Shown in pieces: positions 27,038-36,169 of a stretch of DNA of 64,000 nt (the first letter of the stretch is position 1; each line of letters starts with the position of its first letter). The position numbers and the translations under genes were made by a program. The notes below the pieces were generated by a model that saw only the letters and a list, made by a program, of their open reading frames with translations, did no database searches and was not told the origin of the DNA. The stretch is from Streptomyces sannanensis (GTDB lineage Bacteria > Actinomycetota > Actinomycetes > Streptomycetales > Streptomycetaceae): contig NZ_BAAAYL010000001.1 of assembly GCF_039536205.1 (NCBI RefSeq), positions 7,254,001 through 7,318,000 of the forward strand, written 5' to 3'.

Positions 27038-28237
27038 GTGCCTGCGAGTCCCCTTGCCACCTTCGATTCGTCCGCCGAAACGCTCGATGCCTGGGCTGCC
27101 CATGACGGCGTGCCGCTGCTGGCCACCGTGGCCCGGGCCCTGTGTGTCCTGGACCACACCACTGGGTTGGACGCCTTCTGTCTTCCGTACCCTCCCGTCG
27201 TCCAACTCGCCCTGGACCGGGCGGTTGTCGCCTGGCTGCGCGGCGGACTCCGGCCACCCGCCTCACTCGCCGAACTCGTCCAGCGGTGTGCTGACATCCC
27301 GTTGGAGGACTGGCCGCTGTCACTGCCGTCGGACGCCGTCGGCCCCGACGACGTTCTGCTAGACCCGTACTCGCATCGCCCCACCCAGTTGTGCCATGAG
27401 TGGAGCGAATGGGAACATTCGGCGCCCGACCCGGCTGTGCGGCATCGCGACCAGCAGGTGATGCGGACCGCTCTGGACCGCTGCCGCAGCCACGGAGAGG
27501 AGGACGCATACACCGAGTTCCGCAGCCTGTTGGTGCGGCGGCCGGTGCTTACAGCCCAGGAGCTCTTCGCCTTGCACGGCGACTTCACGCTGGAGCCGGT
27601 CTGGGAGCTCATCGACCTGATCTACCCGGAGGTCCCTCTTTCCTGGAGCCGGGATGGTTGCTACGCGGTGTGCGGTCGCTGCGGAACACTGCTGACGCCG
27701 CTTGCAGGCAGAGAGTGGTGGTGCGAGCGGGATCGCTGCCGACGGCAGGGAGACCCGCCGGTCGGCCGTCTGATCGAGGCGGCTCACGCCGGCACTTTGT
27801 ACCAGCTGGAGCGCCCGCTGCGCCGACACGTCACCGGGCCGGGACTGGCTGAGGTGGAATTGGAGGACCGGCTCACCGGTCTGGGCCTCGACGTCACCAT
27901 GTGGCCGGGTTTCGACACCTACGACCTGCTGGTGGTCTTCCCCGACGGCCACCGCTGGGCCGTCGACGTCAAAGACTGGGCGCACCCGGCCTTCCTCGGC
28001 CGAGCCGCCCGCCCCGTGCGGCCCGAGCCTCCGTACGACGAGGCGTTCTGGGTGGTGCCTGTCTACCGGGTACGCGAGCGCCCCGGCTATCAGCAGGCGT
28101 TTCAGCGAGCTCGGCCCCCAGCGGCTGCTGCCGTACGCCTGCTCACCGACGACGAATTGATCCGGGCTGCCCGGCAGCGGCTGGCCGAGTCGCGCCGTGG
28201 CACCCGCGCCGAGAGCCAGGAGGGCACAGATGCGTGA
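27038..28237 (+). CDS. pPIWI-RE-associated restriction-endonuclease-fold protein with zinc ribbon
   Basis: GTG 27038 lies 9 bp after TGGAG; ATG 27005 is an in-frame alternative with a poorer site. The protein is about 399 residues. A zinc ribbon, CGRCGTLL then CERDRC, lies near 210-235. It is followed by an REase-fold core: VELEDRLTGLGLDVTMWPGF, then YDLLVVFPDGHRWAVDVKDW with the Asp and D-x-K catalytic arrangement. This matches the small nuclease that accompanies pPIWI-RE proteins and DinG-like helicases in the three-gene systems described by Burroughs, Iyer and Aravind. The next gene overlaps its stop by 8 bp, indicating translational coupling. Confidence 0.8.
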   Translation: MPASPLATFDSSAETLDAWAAHDGVPLLATVARALCVLDHTTGLDAFCLPYPPVVQLALDRAVVAWLRGGLRPPASLAELVQRCADIPLEDWPLSLPSDAVGPDDVLLDPYSHRPTQLCHEWSEWEHSAPDPAVRHRDQQVMRTALDRCRSHGEEDAYTEFRSLLVRRPVLTAQELFALHGDFTLEPVWELIDLIYPEVPLSWSRDGCYAVCGRCGTLLTPLAGREWWCERDRCRRQGDPPVGRLIEAAHAGTLYQLERPLRRHVTGPGLAEVELEDRLTGLGLDVTMWPGFDTYDLLVVFPDGHRWAVDVKDWAHPAFLGRAARPVRPEPPYDEAFWVVPVYRVRERPGYQQAFQRARPPAAAAVRLLTDDELIRAARQRLAESRRGTRAESQEGTDA

Positions 28238-31200
28238 TGAGAAAGCCTGGTGCGAGGCTGTAGCGGGGGAGTTGAGGGACGAATGGCCCGAGGCCGGAGC
28301 CCCGGACGGGTTTGGCCCCGTCGAGTTGTGCCGCGTCGAGCTGGGGCTGCGGCTGCTCGAACGGCTTGCCCCTACGGCGGATGCCGTGGATGCCTATGCG
28401 CTGTTCGGCGGTTACCCGTTCGCGCAACACGCCGGGCTGGCGCAACATCCGTGGCAGCGCACGGCCCTCGCCGCCGCCCGGCACCTCCTGTGGCCGCTGC
28501 GGCGGCGCGCCTGGCGGCAGGCGCTGGACGCCTACCGGTCGGTCGCCAACAGGCTGCGGGCTTACGAGCTGCCGCCAGTCGGAACCACCGGCGGTCCCCG
28601 ACCCGTGGTACCGATGGTGGCCGGGCGACGGATGGACATCTACGACCAGGCCCTCAGCCGGCTGCCGGACCTGGTCACCCGTGCCCTCAAACCGGCCCCG
28701 GCAGGGACGAGTTCCTTCCAGGAACGCCGCCGCAACGCCTCGGTTACCATTCCCGAGGAACTCGTCCGCGCCAACCCACCCGGCCACGACCTTGCCGCAG
28801 GACGGCCCGGGGGCGGCGAGCCCCTCAGCGTGTGCCGCGCCGAACTGCGAGCAACGGCCCGGTGGATGGACGAGGCCGAGCGCGAGGCGGAGGTCCCGCA
28901 TCCCGGTCACTGGGAACAGCGGCTGGAGGGGGTCAGGTTCGCGCCCCGCAATGCCGCGGGAACGGACTACACCGAGGCCGACGAGGTCGAACTGGCCGGC
29001 ATGGTACACCTAGCCGGCATGGTCGGCGCCGGCAAGAGCACGTTCATGATTCTGGTGGCCGTGTGGGCCGCCCGGCGCGAGATCCCGCTGCGCACCACGC
29101 TCGTCGTCGGAGACGTCGCCGAACAGCTACGGCTGTGCAGTCTCTTCGAGGCACTCGACATCGCCGTCGCGCCGGTGCTCGGCACCACGACACGCGAGCA
29201 ACACGTCCAGCGGCTGCACCGGCGGCTCTCCGCCCGAGGAATCGATAACCTCCTCGACCACGACGACCCCGGCTTCGACCTGCTGAGCACCGCCTGCGCA
29301 GTGAGCGGTCTGCGCGGCGTCGACGGCGATCCGCTGCAATACCGCGACGCACCATGCACCCGGCTGCATCCCGAGCCACAGCGCGGCCCAGCGGAACCGG
29401 AATCAGTCGTCCTGGAGCAGTGGACTCCCGACCGGAGGAACACCGCACCCCGCCAGGCCCACGCCCCTGACCGCCTGCCCGGTCGCCCGCACGGTTGCCC
29501 TCTGTGGGCCGAATGCCCGCGCCACGCGGCTGCCCGCGCGCAGGTCGACGCTCTGATCTGGGTGGCCAACCCGGCCAGCCTGGTACAGAGCCAGGTGCCC
29601 GCGCAACTCAACGACGAGCGGCTGCGCCAGCTGGAACTGGCCTGTCTGCGCAGCGACCTGATTTTCGTGGACGAGGCAGACAGCGTCCAGATGGCACTGG
29701 ACCGCCTCTTCACCCCCTCCGGCACGCTGGTTCGCCCCGACACCGACTCCTGGCTCGACCAGCTGAATCGTTACAAGATCGAGGAGCTGAGCAGGCGCGC
29801 CCGCCTGCCGCTGACCGACGGCCAGGTCGCCCAGTGGAACCGGGCACTGGGAACCGTCACCCTTGCCGTCGATCCGCTCTGCGCTCTGCTGATCAAGGAC
29901 GAGTACCTCCGGGAGTGGGCTGATCCCGCCTACTTCAGCCCGTGGACCCTCCAACAGAGCCTGCTCGACGATCTGTTCCGCGATGTGACCCGGCGCCACC
30001 GCGAAGGCGAGCAGTACCAGGTCGAACGGGAGGCGTCCGCGGCGGCCGACATGGGTGAGGACAGCGCTGAACTCTACGAGGGCTATGACGACGTGGCGGA
30101 CGAGCCGGGCCCCTCCCCGCACCTCGCGCTCTCCCCGGCCCGCCGCTTGCTCGAGGCTGCCTGGGATGCCTTCCGCGACGATCCGTTCGGAGAAGGCGAC
30201 GCCCTCGACCCGCTCACCGGCGTCCTCACCGACACGGCCGACGCCCTCCTGCACCACATGGCAGCGGGCCGCACGAGGGATCGGGTGCGTGAGCTGGCCG
30301 GTCAGCTCGTCGACCGGGTGACGGAGGAAGTACGGGCCGAACAGCCTGCATTCACCACGCCCCCGCCCGAGCCGACGAAGGACTGGTGGGACGTCCTATG
30401 CCTGCGGCTCTCCTTTCTCCTGCTGCTCAGCACCCTCCACCACAGGCTGGAGCGACTCACCTTCCTATGGCCGCACGTGGAGGCCGCCCTGCGACTGGAC
30501 TCCCAGGGCAGGGAGCTGGCCCGGCGCGTCCCGCTGGACTACGCCCCGCTGGTGCCCGAGGCGCCCATGGGCAACATCCTCGGCTACCAGTATCTCCCGG
30601 ACGGCGAGGAACGCGACGACGCCGGCCGCCGGGGCGGCACCCTGCGCTTCTTCCGGTGTGCCGGAGTCGGGCGCGAGCTGCTGCTGAACCTGAACAGCCT
30701 CGGCGCCGACCCGGCCACTGGTCGTGGCGGCCCGCACGTCGTGTTGATGTCCGGTACCAGTTGGGCCGGCGAGTCCAGCCGCGCCCACGTCCGCGTCCCG
30801 GTGAGCCTCGTCCTCAAGCCCACCGACGTGTCCCTGGCTGCCGTGGCCCGAACCTCGTTCGCCACCCGTTTCCTCTACGACCGGGACGAGCGCCCGATGA
30901 GCCTCTCCGGCACACCGCCGCGCGACCGGCTCGCCCAGGCGGTCGCGATGGCCCGGCGGCTCGGCGAACCGGGCCCGGGCGGCTCTTCGGTGCTGGGTCA
31001 GGAGATCAGCCGTATCCCTGAGACGACGCGGCGGAGAGCGCTGATCCTTGTGGGCAGTTACCGGGAAGCCGCTGCGGTGGCCGAGGCACTGCACCGGTTC
31101 GACGCCTGGCGCGGCAAGGTGAGCGCGCTGATCCCGGATGACGAGGCCCGCGGCAGCGGCGTACCAGCCGGCACCGCCCCGGGGCAGCAGGACGAGACTC

Positions 31201-31928
31201 CGGCGACACTACGGCGTGGCGACGTCGCCCGCTTCGCCGACGATGACACCGCAGAAGTCTTGGTCGCTCCGCTGCTGGCCGTCGAGCGTGGCCACAACAT
31301 CCTCAACGAGGAGGGCAAAGCGGCCTTCGGCACGGCTTTGTTCCTGGTCCGCCCTCACCCCCGCCCCGACGACCTCGACCTGTCCGTCTTCGCGGTCAAC
31401 GATTGGCTGAGCGGCATGCTCCGCGACCAGCCGCGCCGCGACACCCTCGACGGCCCGCACACGCTCACCGAACTCATGGAGAAAGCGGGATCGCTGGACG
31501 AAGCGGCCGGAGTCCTGCGCCAACAGGGCCGCCGCGAATGGCGTCGGCTGCTCAACCGCAGGTACGCCTACAGTTCACTGCCCGCCTGGGAGAAGCGCGC
31601 CTTCGCCTGGGACCAACTCGTCACGCTCTGGCAGGTCATCGGCCGTCTGGTGCGCGGCGGAGTGCCGGCCCGGGTGGTGTTCGTCGATGCCGCCTTCTCG
31701 CCTCGCCTGGCGAGACAGCTCGCACCCGGCAGCACTGGCCAACCGTCCTCCGGGACTGATGTGCCGGGCACCGACGGCCTGCTCCACGCCCTCGCCGGCA
31801 TCCTCGACCCCTACCTGACGGACGGGCCCGACATCGCCCCGCCCCACCCCGACCCGTCTGCTCGCTCTCTGGTCCGTCTCCTGTACCAGCCGTTCTACAA
31901 CGCCCTCCGCACAATGACCCATCGCTGA
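28230..31928 (+). CDS. pPIWI-RE-associated DinG/XPD-like helicase
   Basis: ATG 28230 lies 6 bp after AGGAGGG and overlaps the previous stop; the product is 1232 residues. After an N-terminal helical region of about 240 residues comes Walker A GMVGAGKST (about 265), then Walker B IFVDEAD (about 478). Between them cysteines in STACAVSG, APCTRLHP and HGCPLWAECPRH could bind an Fe-S cluster as in DinG/XPD helicases. The C-terminal RecA domain ends with LWQVIGRLVRGG (about 1133), a motif VI Q-x2-G-R-x2-R. It is the helicase of the three-gene pPIWI-RE module and presumably unwinds DNA or RNA-DNA hybrids for the partner PIWI protein. It is intact. Confidence 0.85.
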   Translation: MRDEKAWCEAVAGELRDEWPEAGAPDGFGPVELCRVELGLRLLERLAPTADAVDAYALFGGYPFAQHAGLAQHPWQRTALAAARHLLWPLRRRAWRQALDAYRSVANRLRAYELPPVGTTGGPRPVVPMVAGRRMDIYDQALSRLPDLVTRALKPAPAGTSSFQERRRNASVTIPEELVRANPPGHDLAAGRPGGGEPLSVCRAELRATARWMDEAEREAEVPHPGHWEQRLEGVRFAPRNAAGTDYTEADEVELAGMVHLAGMVGAGKSTFMILVAVWAARREIPLRTTLVVGDVAEQLRLCSLFEALDIAVAPVLGTTTREQHVQRLHRRLSARGIDNLLDHDDPGFDLLSTACAVSGLRGVDGDPLQYRDAPCTRLHPEPQRGPAEPESVVLEQWTPDRRNTAPRQAHAPDRLPGRPHGCPLWAECPRHAAARAQVDALIWVANPASLVQSQVPAQLNDERLRQLELACLRSDLIFVDEADSVQMALDRLFTPSGTLVRPDTDSWLDQLNRYKIEELSRRARLPLTDGQVAQWNRALGTVTLAVDPLCALLIKDEYLREWADPAYFSPWTLQQSLLDDLFRDVTRRHREGEQYQVEREASAAADMGEDSAELYEGYDDVADEPGPSPHLALSPARRLLEAAWDAFRDDPFGEGDALDPLTGVLTDTADALLHHMAAGRTRDRVRELAGQLVDRVTEEVRAEQPAFTTPPPEPTKDWWDVLCLRLSFLLLLSTLHHRLERLTFLWPHVEAALRLDSQGRELARRVPLDYAPLVPEAPMGNILGYQYLPDGEERDDAGRRGGTLRFFRCAGVGRELLLNLNSLGADPATGRGGPHVVLMSGTSWAGESSRAHVRVPVSLVLKPTDVSLAAVARTSFATRFLYDRDERPMSLSGTPPRDRLAQAVAMARRLGEPGPGGSSVLGQEISRIPETTRRRALILVGSYREAAAVAEALHRFDAWRGKVSALIPDDEARGSGVPAGTAPGQQDETPATLRRGDVARFADDDTAEVLVAPLLAVERGHNILNEEGKAAFGTALFLVRPHPRPDDLDLSVFAVNDWLSGMLRDQPRRDTLDGPHTLTELMEKAGSLDEAAGVLRQQGRREWRRLLNRRYAYSSLPAWEKRAFAWDQLVTLWQVIGRLVRGGVPARVVFVDAAFSPRLARQLAPGSTGQPSSGTDVPGTDGLLHALAGILDPYLTDGPDIAPPHPDPSARSLVRLLYQPFYNALRTMTHR

Positions 31929-31959
31929 CTTCCCGACTCTGCTCGCGAGGAGCCGTCCC

Positions 31960-34900
31960 ATGCCACCCGTCTATCGCTCCGCCCGCACCACGGCCTGGCG
32001 CCCGGCCGACGCCTTGGCCTCTCACACCGTGCCCTACCGCGTCCTGCCCTTCCCCGAGCAGTGGCGGGACGCCGTCCTGACTCTCTGCAACGCGCCCCGG
32101 GTGGCAGCGGGCAAGGAGCCGTGGAAGACAGCACCGACCTGGCGCCTGGAACAGGTCCTGCAGGCTTTCGCGCCCGACGTCCTCGCGCTGCCACGCCCCT
32201 TCTACGACCGTGACCCGGGCGCGCCAGCCCACTGGCTATGTGCGCCCGCCGACCTCCCCGACCCGCTCCCCGGCCCTGTCCTGGACACCGTGCTCAAGCA
32301 CTGGCTGCGTGACTTGCGGCCCGAGCCCGAGTACCGCGGCCTGCTGAAGGAGACCATCGCAGAACTGGCCGCCCATCCGCCGCGCTGGAAGACCGTCCAC
32401 CATGAACTCCTGCCGCGTGACGTCCCGACCGATGGCGGCACCGCACGTCCGTCACCGCACCAGTACAGCCTCAGCCCCGACTGGCTGGCCCGGCGGATCC
32501 TCGCGCTAGGCCCGTACCCGTACGACGGTGGGCAGCTCATCTTCCGGGCCATGCCACGTGGACCACGTGACCAGGGTGCCCAACTCGTCTCCGAACCGAT
32601 CCGGTTCCCCGGGCCGGACGAGAAGCAGGACTCCTGGTGGTCGGTGACGCTGTCGATCACGCTCCAGACCGTGCCGTTCGACCCGCTGCCGCGCTTCAAC
32701 CTCCGCTGGTCGGTTCGCCGCTGGGCCACTCGTACCAACGCCAAGACGGGTCGGTTGCGCCTCCCGTGGGGTGCGAGCACCACCGTCCTGCTGCGTCCGC
32801 GCAGGCCGTTCCTGCCGGGCACGCCCCGCAGCGAGCGGTTCGCCGTCGCCGCTCTGGAGCGCTACTGGGACAAGGACATGGGTGAGAAGGGTGACTTCGC
32901 CGACCGGTGGCGCGCGGGCGGCCCCGCAGCGATGCTCGCCGGACTGCCCCTGGGCGAGCCCTTCCCGGACGCCGACGCGATCCTGACCGACCCCGCGTCC
33001 TGGCTGCGCGACGATGCCCGAGCCGGCATTCTGTACCGCACCGCTATGGGGCGGCACGACGTAGGCCCCGGCTTCATGGCACACCAGCTCTCACAGCTCA
33101 CAGCCTGGGCGGAAGGCGCCCTCACGTCCGAACTGCGCCGCGCCCCGGACCTCGCGCTGATCGATCGAGGCACGCCCGCGAACATCCCCAAGGGCGACAA
33201 GGAGACGGTCGAAGCGGAACGGTGCGCTCAGCGCCGGCTGGCGACGGCCTACGCGCTGGACGCTCTCGACGGCGTAGCGCGCCAGGGCGGCGCTCCCGTG
33301 CTTGAGGCACGGCTGCTGTGGCAGTCGCCGCGGCTGCGCGACGCCGCTTTGGCCTCCCTCGGTGAGCTTCTGGGCCTTAAGGGCGACGGCGGGTCCTTCA
33401 CCGCACAGCAGTACGACGACGCCACGGCCGGCGCGCCGGTCGTGCACGAGTGGTCCGCTCCGGAGCTGACCGTGCGGGTCCGCTGCATGCGCCCGCTCGT
33501 CGCGCTCAGTGACCGTACTGCCGACAGCCTCCTTGCCCCGCTCGACCTGCCCACCGGCACCCATATCAAGGACGTCCAGGTGACCGCCGCGACAGTGGCC
33601 CGCCGCGACAGCGCCGCACAGTGGCTGGCTGCGGAACGCACTACCGAAGCGCCGGCCCTCGCCCTGGTAGAGATCGGCCGCGCCGCGTCATATCCAAGCA
33701 GACTGCACGACCCGAAGTTCGCCATGCGACTCGGCTGTGGCAAGGCAGGCTTCGTCACACAGTTCACCACGGTGCCCGAAGCAGGCGGCGAGAACGGCAA
33801 GGGCGCGGAAACAGCGTCCAGCCTGCGGCACCGCACGCTAAGTGCCTGGAACGACGGCCTGCGGCAGCTCGGCGCGCGCACCCTCCCCCGGCTCGCCGAG
33901 GACGACGGACTGCCCGACGGACTGCGGCATGCCGCACTGTGGATGGTCCGTAAGAACCGTACGACCCGGAATCGCTGGGCCGCGTACCTCCCGGTCGGCG
34001 TCATGATCACCCCCGATCCGGCCGGCACCGACGCGGCCCGTGTCGAAGGCTGGGACCCCGAGGCGCGCTCCGGCGCAGGCGCCTGGGTCCCCTACCCCGA
34101 ACTCCTGCTGAGGCTGACGACAAAAGCTGAGGTCAAGCCCGTTCTGCCCAGCCAGCGCGGCTCACAGGACGACGAGGCCGACACCTCGGAGGTGCAGACG
34201 GAAAGTGGGACCGAGCGCCCGAAACGCTACCAAGAACGTGAACGGCAGCGCCGTGAGGCCGCCGAGTGGCTTCAGGGTCTGCGTGCCTCCCTACGCACCG
34301 CACCAACCGTCCTGTTCGCCGAGGCCCACAACGCCCGCTCGCACTGGACCTGGCTCCAGGACGGCCGGATCGAACGGGATCGCCTGCAGGACGGCCTCGC
34401 TCCCGCTCGTCGCCTCGACCCCGACCTGCGGATGGTCCGGGTCCGCGCAGGCGCCCGGAACGAAACTCCGCAGTGGTGGGGGAGAGCCCCGGAGGGCAAG
34501 GCGAACGGCATCCAGCAGGGCTTGTGGGTGCCAGAGGATGCCGCTGAAGACGCCCGCGTGTTCTTCAGTACGACGGCCAAGCCCGTGCAGTTCAAGCACG
34601 CGGCGGTGACCGCCGACAAGCTCTCGCCCCGGCCGATCGCTCAGGGCAAGCGCAAGGGTGAACCCACCATCGACACCGGCCAGGCGGCCTGGATGCCGGG
34701 GCTGCTGGAGATCGCCGTCGTCGGTTGCCATCGGGACGACGGCGACGACCCTAGGTCCCTCGCGCTTCTCACCCATATTCTGCGCCAGCCCTCGGACTAC
34801 GACCAGGCGCTTGCCCTGCCCCTGCCACTTCACCTGGCCGGCCTGGCACAGGAGTACGTACTGCCGACACCGAAGGACGACGAGGCGGAAACGGGAGACG

Positions 34901-35043
34901 CAGGGGCCACGGTCCAATCCGACGCTTCAGACGATTTGGATGACGCGCAGGACGCATCGCCGGTGGAACAGCCTGTGCCGAACTTGGAGTTGGAGGCACT
35001 CGACGTCGACACTGAAGGGCAGCTGCAACTGTTCGAAATGTAG
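31960..35043 (+). CDS. pPIWI-RE family Argonaute-like protein
   Basis: ATG 31960 lies behind GAGGAG, 31 bp after the helicase. The 1027-residue protein begins with a DUF3962-type region (pPIWI_RE_X; MPPVYRSARTTAWRPADALA). A MID-like middle follows, then a C-terminal RNase H-fold PIWI module from about 640 (RWAAYLPVGVMITPD). RVRAGARNETPQWWG near 830 may hold the invariant Arg and Glu that give the family its name; this assignment is inferred. The module closes with MPGLLEIAVVGCHRDDG and LPLPLHLAGLAQEYVLP, typical of the family end. An acidic tail (ASDDLDDAQDASPVEQ) follows. The family is predicted to target invading nucleic acid, perhaps RNA-DNA hybrids, together with the helicase and REase upstream. 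Confidence 0.85.
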   Translation: MPPVYRSARTTAWRPADALASHTVPYRVLPFPEQWRDAVLTLCNAPRVAAGKEPWKTAPTWRLEQVLQAFAPDVLALPRPFYDRDPGAPAHWLCAPADLPDPLPGPVLDTVLKHWLRDLRPEPEYRGLLKETIAELAAHPPRWKTVHHELLPRDVPTDGGTARPSPHQYSLSPDWLARRILALGPYPYDGGQLIFRAMPRGPRDQGAQLVSEPIRFPGPDEKQDSWWSVTLSITLQTVPFDPLPRFNLRWSVRRWATRTNAKTGRLRLPWGASTTVLLRPRRPFLPGTPRSERFAVAALERYWDKDMGEKGDFADRWRAGGPAAMLAGLPLGEPFPDADAILTDPASWLRDDARAGILYRTAMGRHDVGPGFMAHQLSQLTAWAEGALTSELRRAPDLALIDRGTPANIPKGDKETVEAERCAQRRLATAYALDALDGVARQGGAPVLEARLLWQSPRLRDAALASLGELLGLKGDGGSFTAQQYDDATAGAPVVHEWSAPELTVRVRCMRPLVALSDRTADSLLAPLDLPTGTHIKDVQVTAATVARRDSAAQWLAAERTTEAPALALVEIGRAASYPSRLHDPKFAMRLGCGKAGFVTQFTTVPEAGGENGKGAETASSLRHRTLSAWNDGLRQLGARTLPRLAEDDGLPDGLRHAALWMVRKNRTTRNRWAAYLPVGVMITPDPAGTDAARVEGWDPEARSGAGAWVPYPELLLRLTTKAEVKPVLPSQRGSQDDEADTSEVQTESGTERPKRYQERERQRREAAEWLQGLRASLRTAPTVLFAEAHNARSHWTWLQDGRIERDRLQDGLAPARRLDPDLRMVRVRAGARNETPQWWGRAPEGKANGIQQGLWVPEDAAEDARVFFSTTAKPVQFKHAAVTADKLSPRPIAQGKRKGEPTIDTGQAAWMPGLLEIAVVGCHRDDGDDPRSLALLTHILRQPSDYDQALALPLPLHLAGLAQEYVLPTPKDDEAETGDAGATVQSDASDDLDDAQDASPVEQPVPNLELEALDVDTEGQLQLFEM

Positions 35044-35247
35044 GTCTGGCCGTATTCGGTGGTGACGGTGGGTAGCCATCACCGATCATGACCGTTCAGT
35101 CGCTGTGCCATACGGCCGGTGGCCGCCGCGCCCAGGGCCGCGGCCACGCGAGTCCGGCACTCGCACGGCCGCGCCCGCAGCAGGCCCGCGGCCACGCTCA
35201 CGCAGTATCCGCCCTCACAGACCAGATTTTGCTGGGTAGGGTGATCC

Positions 35248-36169
35248 GTGTTGCCGCGGGGCTCGGCACCGAGTCAGGAGCGGGGGTGGGGACGGGTGTC
35301 GATACCCGCACTGCAGGCCATGGAGCGCGCCCGGGCCGCCGGAGGCCGCCTTGTGGACTTCACTCAGCGGGAGAGCCGCGGCATCGGACAGGTGTGCCCG
35401 TGGGACTTGGTGGTAACCATCGGGCCGGAGCCCGAGGACCTTGATGCGGCAGCCTGGATCATCGCCGACGAGATCATGCGGGCCCGTACCGACCTGGACG
35501 ACCTCGCATACCGGCTCTGGCGCGACAGCGCCCTGGCCGGCACCCCCGCTGACCGGCCCCGATCGCGCCCACGTCCTGCTCTACGCCGGCCCGGTATTCG
35601 AGGCCAACGACACCACCGGCATTACTGGCTACGTAGGCGAGTGGCTCTGGTATCTCTCCACCCGCGACCTTCCCCCCGAGCCGGGGCGCAGCGTAGAGAT
35701 CCTGGACCCGCCCTCATCGACGGTGACGGACAGCGGGCCGGACGGGCTGGTGATCCACCGAGTGCCCGGCAGCGAGCTGGGGTTCGTCTTCCGGTTGTGG
35801 GAGATGAAGAAATTCACCGCGGAAAAGACGAAGCCGAGCGACACGATCCGCAAGGCATGGCAGCAGTTGAACACTTGGGGGGCGCGGTACCTGGGTCAGA
35901 TCTCGTGGGGAGGCCGGGAGCTGGCCCCCGACACCCGGGAGTTCGTTGCCTCAATAGCTCGGCAATGGGTGGACGCGAAGGTGTCGGGGAACGGCGGGGT
36001 CAGCATCGCTCTCGACGCCGAATACATCCCGGACACGGCCTTCGAGCGCTCGCACCAGCACTTCACCACCCACACCCACCCGGGCGCGCTGCAGGGCGTA
36101 GTGGTGGCGATCGAGGATCTTGAAGACTTCGCGAAGGACGTGAGGAGGTACGTGTGGAGCGCACTCTAG
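35248..36169 (+). pseudogene. HamA-like (DUF1837-type) nuclease of a Hachiman-like pair, one-base frameshift
   Basis: The 5' half is read from GTG 35248 (or GTG 35296) as WDLVVTIGPEPEDLDAAAWI and LAYRLWRDSALAGTP. The 3' half is one frame over: LTGPDRAHVLLYAGPVFEAN, ITGYVGEWLWYLSTR, PDGLVIHRVPG and LGFVFRLWEMKKF. Deleting one C from the C5 run near 35543 (ggcacccccgctg) joins them as LAGTPLTGPDR, giving about 306 residues. Glu in GEW, Asp in PDGLV and E-x-K in WEMKK make a PD-(D/E)XK nuclease core, and the length fits HamA. The last 16 bases overlap the helicase gene. Whether the shift is a mutation, a sequencing error or programmed cannot be decided here. Confidence 0.65.

Noticed and set aside
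35088..35444. Possible small gene between pPIWI-RE and the HamA-like gene
   Set aside because: The frame has biased composition, no ribosome binding site and overlaps the better-supported HamA-like start.
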